From: Ruminococcaceae bacterium UBA7030
GTDB lineage: Bacteria; Bacillota; Clostridia; Oscillospirales; Acutalibacteraceae
NCBI GenBank assembly: GCA_002494125.1
Contig: DLBD01000150.1
Location: forward strand, 1-18,447
DNA length: 18,447 bases
Direction: 5' to 3'
Shown here piece after piece: positions 14,634 through 18,447 of the stretch. Positions within the stretch are counted from its first letter, which is position 1, and each line of letters begins with the position of its first letter. The notes beneath the pieces are model-generated. The model was not told the DNA's origin, did no database searches, and saw nothing but the letters and a program-made list of their open reading frames with translations. Position numbers and translations under genes: made by a program.

Positions 14634-14873
14634 TTATAGCTGCTCATACATTTTTGCAGCGTCTTCCTTTAGCGCATGCTCTGAAACGGCAAGCACACGG
14701 TAGCTTTTTTCGTTTTCCCCGAAGGTAATATTTATTACGTCGCCGACCTTAACATCATACGACGCTCTCGCAACCTTTCCGTTTACACAGACCTTGCCGG
14801 CATCACACGCCTCATTTGCGATAGTTCTTCTTTTTATAATTCGTGACACCTTTAGATATTTATCAAGTCTCAT
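14634..14873 (-). CDS. rqcP: Ribosome-associated quality control factor RqcP (YabO)
   Basis: RqcP is an S4-domain protein that binds stalled 50S subunits with RqcH and the P-site tRNA to allow poly-alanine tailing of nascent chains. The 79-residue protein begins MRLDKYLKVSRIIKRRT, almost identical in pattern to Bacillus YabO, and keeps the functionally important Arg2 and Arg16. GKVCVNGKVARASYDVKVGD at about 26-45 is the S4 RNA-binding turn. I start at ATG 14873, with GGAG about 5 bases upstream. A TTG at 14888 is upstream of the SD and would add five unconserved residues. It lies between a strong hup terminator and the yabP hairpin. Confidence 0.93.
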   Translation of the reverse strand: MRLDKYLKVSRIIKRRTIANEACDAGKVCVNGKVARASYDVKVGDVINITFGENEKSYRVLAVSEHALKEDAAKMYEQL

Positions 14874-14883
14874 AATAACTCCA

Positions 14884-14916
14884 AACAAAAAAATTAGGGG
14901 CTGATAAACAGCCCCT
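14884..14916 (-). terminator. Strong intrinsic terminator of hup
   Basis: AGGGGCTG (14896-14903) and CAGCCCCT (14909-14916) form a perfect 8-bp GC-rich stem with a 5-base loop. On the minus strand it is followed by AA and seven Ts. It would stop most hup transcripts about 20 bases before the rqcP start. Upstream, AATAATCA/TGATTATT (14918-14937) forms a second, weaker stem overlapping the hup stop codon. Confidence 0.93.
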
Positions 14917-14932
14917 GAATAATCAAAAATGA

Positions 14933-15205
14933 TTATTTTACAGCATCCTTAAGAGCTGCGCCTGCCTTGAATGCAGGAACCTTTGTAGCAGCAATCTTAA
15001 TCTTCTTGCCTGTTGCAGGGTTAACACCCTCACGAGCTGCACGCTTCTTAACTGAGAATGTGCCGAAGCCAACAAGAGCAACCTTATCACCGTCAGCAAG
15101 AGCCTTAGTGATAGCGTCAACTGTAGCTGTTACAGCCTTAGCTGCGTCTGCCTTTGAGAGTTCTGTTGCAGCTGCTACTGCATTTACGAGATCTGTCTTA
15201 TTCAT
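14933..15205 (-). CDS. hup: DNA-binding protein HU
   Basis: HU is a histone-like nucleoid protein that bends DNA as a dimer. The 90-residue sequence has the family length and the signature from GFGTF (46-50) through the Arg-rich beta arm to NPATGKK (62-68), with Pro63 the intercalating residue. An alanine- and lysine-rich helical N-terminus is normal. The start ATG 15205 has GGAGG 7 bases upstream. It lies only 25 bases after the mazG stop. The strong dedicated terminator suggests a high-level short transcript, presumably from a promoter inside the mazG 3' end. A weak candidate there is TTGTGG, 17 bases, TATAGC. Confidence 0.96.
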   Translation of the reverse strand: MNKTDLVNAVAAATELSKADAAKAVTATVDAITKALADGDKVALVGFGTFSVKKRAAREGVNPATGKKIKIAATKVPAFKAGAALKDAVK

Positions 15206-15230
15206 AGTATTTCCTCCGTTTTTTTGCTGA

Positions 15231-16037
15231 TTACTCAGCTATAATTTCTTTTGCCTTCTCCCACAACATATCAAGCTCCTCAACGGAAGCCTTGTCCATT
15301 GAAATACCGCTTTTTTGAGCTAGTTTCTCAACCATCTTAAATCTTTCCACAAACTTATCGGTTGCGCCCTTAAGCGCCTCCTCGCTGTCAAGCTTAAGAA
15401 ATCTTGAAACATTGACACAAGAAAACAGCAAATCGCCGAACTCGTCCTCAATCTCAGGTTGAATGCCGCGCTCGATGGCAATTTTTAACTCGTTAATCTC
15501 TTCGTCAACCTTATCAAATGCTCCGTCAATATCTTCCCAGTCAAAGCCTGCCTTGGCAGCCTTTTTCTGAACTTTCTGTGCTCTCATAAGAGCAGGAAGC
15601 TCTATGGGCACGGAAAGCATTGACTCGCTTTGATTTTTAATCCCCTTCGTTCTCTTTTTAACGTTATCCCAGCTTTCAAGCGCCTCTTCAGCGTTATCAG
15701 CCTTAACCTCGCCAAAAACGTGGGGATGGCGAATTACAAGCTTCTGACAGATGTCATTACATACATCGTCAAAATTGAATGTTCCCTTTTCCCTCTCCAT
15801 TTCGGTATGAAGAGCAACCTGAAGAAGAACATCCCCAAGTTCCTCCTTAAGACCTTCTGTGTTGTTATGGTTTATCGCTTCGATAACCTCATAAGTTTCT
15901 TCAATAAAATTCTTTCTTATTGACTCATGAGTCTGCGCGGCATCCCACGGACAACCACCCGGAGCCCTTAAAAGAGTGACTATTGAAATTAAATCATCAA
16001 TATTATATCTATCCTTAAATTCAAAATCAACAGCCAT
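15231..16037 (-). CDS. mazG: Nucleoside triphosphate pyrophosphohydrolase MazG
   Basis: MazG hydrolyses NTPs and dNTPs to monophosphate and pyrophosphate, removing aberrant nucleotides. The 268-residue protein contains two MazG domains. The first has GGCPWD at 27-32, the EExxE metal motif (Glu46, Glu47, Glu50) and ExxD (Glu66, Asp69). The second repeats EExxE (179-183) and ExxD (Glu199, Asp202). It starts at ATG 16037 with only a weak or distant SD (GAG about 13 bases upstream), unlike its neighbours, so translation may be low. A stop directly upstream in frame rules out a longer start. It has its own promoter and lies between the flippase and hup, as yabN does in Bacillus. Confidence 0.95.
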   Translation of the reverse strand: MAVDFEFKDRYNIDDLISIVTLLRAPGGCPWDAAQTHESIRKNFIEETYEVIEAINHNNTEGLKEELGDVLLQVALHTEMEREKGTFNFDDVCNDICQKLVIRHPHVFGEVKADNAEEALESWDNVKKRTKGIKNQSESMLSVPIELPALMRAQKVQKKAAKAGFDWEDIDGAFDKVDEEINELKIAIERGIQPEIEDEFGDLLFSCVNVSRFLKLDSEEALKGATDKFVERFKMVEKLAQKSGISMDKASVEELDMLWEKAKEIIAE

Positions 16038-16075
16038 TCAGGTCACACTCTTTTCGATTAACTTGTCCATATGAA

Positions 16076-16104
16076 ATAATACTATAAACGGCTTGAAATT
16101 TCAA
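16076..16104 (-). promoter_or_regulatory. Promoter of the mazG transcript
   Basis: On the minus strand, TTGAAA (16099-16104) and TATTAT (16076-16081) are separated by 17 bases. The start would be near 16069, about 30 bases before the mazG ATG. The 14-base perfect palindrome CTTGAAATTTCAAG (16092-16105) contains the -35 element. Confidence 0.75.
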
Positions 16105-16105
16105 G
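16092..16105. promoter_or_regulatory. Perfect 14-base palindrome over the mazG -35 element
   Basis: CTTGAAATTTCAAG is self-complementary and covers the whole -35 box of the mazG promoter. This is a good position for a repressor operator. It has no spacer loop and no T-run after it, so it is not a terminator. No regulator gene is nearby. Confidence 0.4.
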
Positions 16106-16125
16106 TGTTTTAGCCAAATTTTAGG

Positions 16126-17772
16126 CTACTTTCTTACTAAATTTTCCTTTAACGAAAGGGTTTTTGTCAAAAACAGCAGAACGCAGAAAGAAAATAGACA
16201 AATGGCGGCTGAAATAATCAATTCAATATAATCTCCAAAAGCAAAAAAATTCTTTATTTTAAGATAGTCAACTGCAAAATATGTTATAACTGCACACAGC
16301 ATGGGGTTTAAAAACGCTTTACCGTATTCAATCTTAACATGTGTTTTTCTTGTGATAATAATTATATTCCAGATAACAATCAAAAAATAGCCGAAAAAGT
16401 TTGAAATTGCTGCTCCTATAATATTGATATTATCGTTTGATACCAGAATAAAATTAAGAAAGACTCTAAGAAGCGAAGATATGATAAACGAAGGTATTGA
16501 GGCTTTAGCAAAGCCGAGAGCCTGCACGCTGTAAATGACTGTTGTCGCAACTGAACAAGGTATTACGGTAAGACCGAACCACCACATAATTTTCGGTGCA
16601 TTAATGCAGATATCGGGATTGCTTTTTGAATAAAGAATATCGAGTATTTCATGATTATATAAAAGAAGTACAAGAGCGCCGAAACACGATATAATCATAC
16701 TGTATTTGAAAATACTTGTTACAAGTAAAGAAAAACCCCTGCCTGAATTTTCATAAGCGCTGCTGACTGCCGGAACAGCAGTCACTCCAAGCGACATAAC
16801 AATTGAAGGGATAAGATTCTTAAAATCAAGAGCGCTTGCGTATATACCGAGCACATATGTATGTATATCTTCATAGTTGAAGGTATATTGCATTTTTAAC
16901 GCTTCCTCGCTGCATCTTGAAAGACAGTACTGTATAGAAGATGAATCAACAAAGCCTGCAATGCTTTGTATAACGGTTGCACCTACGAGAGAAACACTGA
17001 AGGTAAGCATTTCATTATAAGCGCTTTTTATTTCGTCACCTTTTGGTCTATATATGCGGTATTTTGAGTAATCATATATTAAACTGAAGGTGTAGGAAAG
17101 AATACTACCGAAGGTTGCGCCAAGCATTGAAAAAGCAGAGGTGAGCGGATAAATCTGCGAAAGAGCCTGCTTTTCGTTAATAACAGAAACGCCTAATATA
17201 TATCCGGTATTCAAATATTCATTATAAAGATATGTCATTGAAATTCTTGCAAAGATAAGACCGAAAAGCATTTTTGACGCAACCTCGATAAGCTGTGAAA
17301 ATGAGGTCAGTTTCATATCAAGAAAGCCTTCGGCATATGCTCTTCTCCCGGCACATAGGCAGGAGAAAAATACTGACGGAGAAAGAGCAAGAATAGTATA
17401 TATACTGTCAGGCGATGAAGAAATAAGATTCGAGTAGGGCTTTGCAAAAAGAATCATCGCAGCCGTACCGGCAAGTCCTGTTATAAAAAAGAGCTTTTTA
17501 GACGCATATTTAAGGGAATAGATTTTGTCGTATTCGCCTTTTGCATCATATGCACTGACAAGCTTTGTGAGTGCAACGGGAAACGCCCCCATAGTTATAG
17601 CATGTATAGGAAGGCAGAGATTGTAAGCAACCGCAAAATAACCTCTGCCCTGCGCACCGATAAAAGCTGTAAGCGGAATTTTATAAAATGCACTGATAAG
17701 TTTTACAACAACTGATGAAACAAGAAGCATCGCCGAAGCAGTTATATACTTATTTTTCATCATGCTTTTCAT
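16126..17772 (-). CDS. SpoVB/YabM-type polysaccharide flippase (MOP superfamily)
   Basis: This integral membrane protein of the MOP/MATE-like flippase superfamily probably moves lipid-linked sugar precursors across the membrane, as SpoVB does for spore cortex peptidoglycan. The 548-residue sequence is hydrophobic throughout, with about 14 predicted segments. Its start (TASAMLLVSSVVVKLISAFYKIP, residues 11 onward) and FIGAQGRGYFAVAYNL near 37-52 are typical of the SpoVB group. The start ATG 17772 has GGAA about 8 bases upstream, and two more in-frame ATGs follow at 17763 and 17760. The next genes (mazG, rqcP, yabP, yabQ, divIC) match the Bacillus yabM neighbourhood. Whether it is SpoVB or YabM in function cannot be decided. 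Confidence 0.9.
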   Translation of the reverse strand: MKSMMKNKYITASAMLLVSSVVVKLISAFYKIPLTAFIGAQGRGYFAVAYNLCLPIHAITMGAFPVALTKLVSAYDAKGEYDKIYSLKYASKKLFFITGLAGTAAMILFAKPYSNLISSSPDSIYTILALSPSVFFSCLCAGRRAYAEGFLDMKLTSFSQLIEVASKMLFGLIFARISMTYLYNEYLNTGYILGVSVINEKQALSQIYPLTSAFSMLGATFGSILSYTFSLIYDYSKYRIYRPKGDEIKSAYNEMLTFSVSLVGATVIQSIAGFVDSSSIQYCLSRCSEEALKMQYTFNYEDIHTYVLGIYASALDFKNLIPSIVMSLGVTAVPAVSSAYENSGRGFSLLVTSIFKYSMIISCFGALVLLLYNHEILDILYSKSNPDICINAPKIMWWFGLTVIPCSVATTVIYSVQALGFAKASIPSFIISSLLRVFLNFILVSNDNINIIGAAISNFFGYFLIVIWNIIIITRKTHVKIEYGKAFLNPMLCAVITYFAVDYLKIKNFFAFGDYIELIISAAICLFSFCVLLFLTKTLSLKENLVRK

Positions 17773-17783
17773 ATTATCATTCC

Positions 17784-17825
17784 AGACATAAAAGATTTAA
17801 GGCAGTACAAAAGTACTGCCTTAAA
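17784..17825 (-). terminator. Intrinsic terminator between the coiled-coil gene and the flippase gene
   Basis: A perfect 13-bp stem, TTTAAGGCAGTAC (17796-17808) / GTACTGCCTTAAA (17813-17825), has a 4-base loop. On the minus strand a T-rich stretch (TCTTTTATG) follows. It closes the upstream coiled-coil gene's transcript. The U-run is imperfect, so read-through into the flippase gene about 12 bases further on is possible. Confidence 0.8.
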
Positions 17826-17856
17826 TTAATATGAATATCAAATTATAATTATGTGC

Positions 17857-18315
17857 TTATTCTGCGGTTTCAGCTGCCTGTTCAGCCTCCACCTCAATCT
17901 CAGCATCACTTTTCTGGTTAACCTTTTCAACCTCTTTTTTTATATCCTCATACGCTTTCTGAGCCTTTTGAGTAGCGGATGATACAGCCTCATTAAACTG
18001 TTCCTTAGCGTTTTCGATATCAACAGAAAGTAGGTCAAGCTTATCCTTAAGCTGTGAAATCTTCGCTGCACATTCGGACATTTCGTAATCGTCAACCTCT
18101 TCGCCGAGAAGAACCTTGTAACTCATTCTGCCGTATTTCTCATACTGACGGTTAAGCTTTGACTTTGTGTCAAAGTATTCAACCTTTTTCCTGCTAAGTT
18201 CAAGTCTTTCGGCACTCTTTTTACCGATTACTTCTGCAGCATCTCTTGTTTTATTCAAAACATCTTCCAATGTGATGTCTGCTCCTTCAAAAAAATCATT
18301 AAGCTTACTTGCCAT
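17857..18315 (-). CDS. Predicted coiled-coil protein of unknown function
   Basis: I do not recognise the family. The 152-residue protein is almost all helix-forming. A short N-terminal segment with Phe-rich NDFFEG leads to long charged helices (about 20-60 and 75-135) with heptad-like spacing. The protein ends in a very acidic, alanine-rich tail (EIEVEAEQAAETAE). No signal peptide or membrane segment is present. I start at ATG 18315, about 8 bases after the GAGG of the SD GAGGTGAT. The ATG at 18318 is also possible, while a GTG at 18324 is part of the SD. It has its own promoter and terminator, so it is monocistronic. Position before the flippase, where Bacillus has spoVT, does not make it SpoVT, as no DNA-binding fold is visible. 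Confidence 0.75.
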   Translation of the reverse strand: MASKLNDFFEGADITLEDVLNKTRDAAEVIGKKSAERLELSRKKVEYFDTKSKLNRQYEKYGRMSYKVLLGEEVDDYEMSECAAKISQLKDKLDLLSVDIENAKEQFNEAVSSATQKAQKAYEDIKKEVEKVNQKSDAEIEVEAEQAAETAE

Positions 18316-18333
18316 CATTATCACCTCGCAACA

Positions 18334-18362
18334 ATTATATTACAATTAGTAAAGAACTTCAA
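18334..18362 (-). promoter_or_regulatory. Promoter of the coiled-coil protein gene
   Basis: On the minus strand, TTGAAG (18357-18362) and TATAAT (18334-18339) are separated by 17 bases. The start would fall near 18327, almost on the SD, leaving an untranslated leader of only about 10-12 bases. Confidence 0.7.
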
Positions 18363-18377
18363 TACTATTTGTGAAGA

Positions 18378-18447
18378 TTAATAAAAGTTTACAATTTCTT
18401 CCTTCCTGTCGAGTATAGTATTAAAGTTATCAATATATTCATATGGG
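18378..18447 (-). CDS. Possible 3' end of an upstream gene, partial
   Basis: One minus-strand frame is open from the right edge to a TAA at 18378-18380, giving 22 residues that start PYEYIDNF and end KEEIVNFY. The charge and aromatic content look protein-like. Another frame is also open over part of this stretch, and there is no homology to judge by, so this is tentative. No terminator is visible after it. Confidence 0.3.
   Translation of the reverse strand, partial: PYEYIDNFNTILDRKEEIVNFY

Noticed and set aside
16111..16128. Short inverted repeat TAGCC/GGCTA at the flippase stop codon
   Set aside because: It has only five base pairs with an 8-base loop and no T-run on the minus strand, so it is too weak to call a terminator.
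13549..17825. The several hairpins considered as a dispersed repeat family or mobile element remnant
   Set aside because: Their stem sequences are unrelated to one another, and each has terminator-like features, so they are independent terminators rather than copies of a repeat.
18340..18350. TTACAATTAGT shared with the GH4 promoter (2620-2630)
   Set aside because: An 11-base match in two AT-rich promoter regions is compatible with chance. The second site has only one copy and a different position relative to its promoter.

Overview
The window looks like ordinary chromosome from a low-GC, anaerobic, spore-forming (or spore-descended) Clostridia, most likely an Oscillospiraceae/Ruminococcaceae-type gut bacterium. 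The support is AT-rich Firmicutes-style promoters and Shine-Dalgarno (SD) sequences, the sporulation genes yabP, yabQ and a SpoVB/YabM-type flippase, a two-subunit oxygen-sensitive [4Fe-4S] fumarase component, and several cytoplasmic glycoside-processing enzymes. I see no insertion sequence, prophage, CRISPR array, tRNA or rRNA. No stretch longer than 300 bases lacks a gene.

Left edge (1-2600, minus strand): a pyrimidine biosynthesis operon pyrC-carA-carB with overlapping genes, driven by a consensus promoter just upstream of pyrC. carB runs off the left edge. Divergently (2600-4975, plus strand), a two-gene carbohydrate operon encodes a family 4 glycoside hydrolase (NAD/Mn-dependent type) and a PfkB-family sugar kinase. 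It ends at a hairpin shared with the convergent cca gene.

Middle (4956-13527, minus strand, read right to left): a tightly packed string of fumarase alpha subunit, THUMP-type RNA methyltransferase, phosphoglucomutase/phosphomannomutase, a small NifU-like protein, a GH38 alpha-mannosidase, a small membrane-anchored hypothetical protein, and CCA tRNA nucleotidyltransferase. Spacing is short throughout, so these genes are probably co-transcribed, although their functions are mixed.

Right part (13555-18447, minus strand): the conserved Firmicutes cluster flippase (spoVB/yabM) - mazG - [hup] - rqcP (yabO) - yabP - yabQ - divIC, linking spore envelope assembly, nucleotide house-cleaning, ribosome quality control and cell division. 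HU is inserted in the middle. Intrinsic-terminator-like hairpins lie directly before the start regions of rqcP, yabP and the fumarase gene, so the genes seem to be separated by partial terminators or SD-masking structures. A short coiled-coil protein of unknown function and a possible 3' gene end complete the right edge.

No wholly new system is evident. The observations most worth a second look are the yabP SD-masking hairpin, the terminator-punctuated hup-rqcP-yabP-yabQ-divIC-fumarase transcript, the fumarase alpha subunit without an adjacent beta subunit, the divergent NifU-like protein beside the GH38/phosphomutase genes, and repeat or palindrome elements in two promoters.
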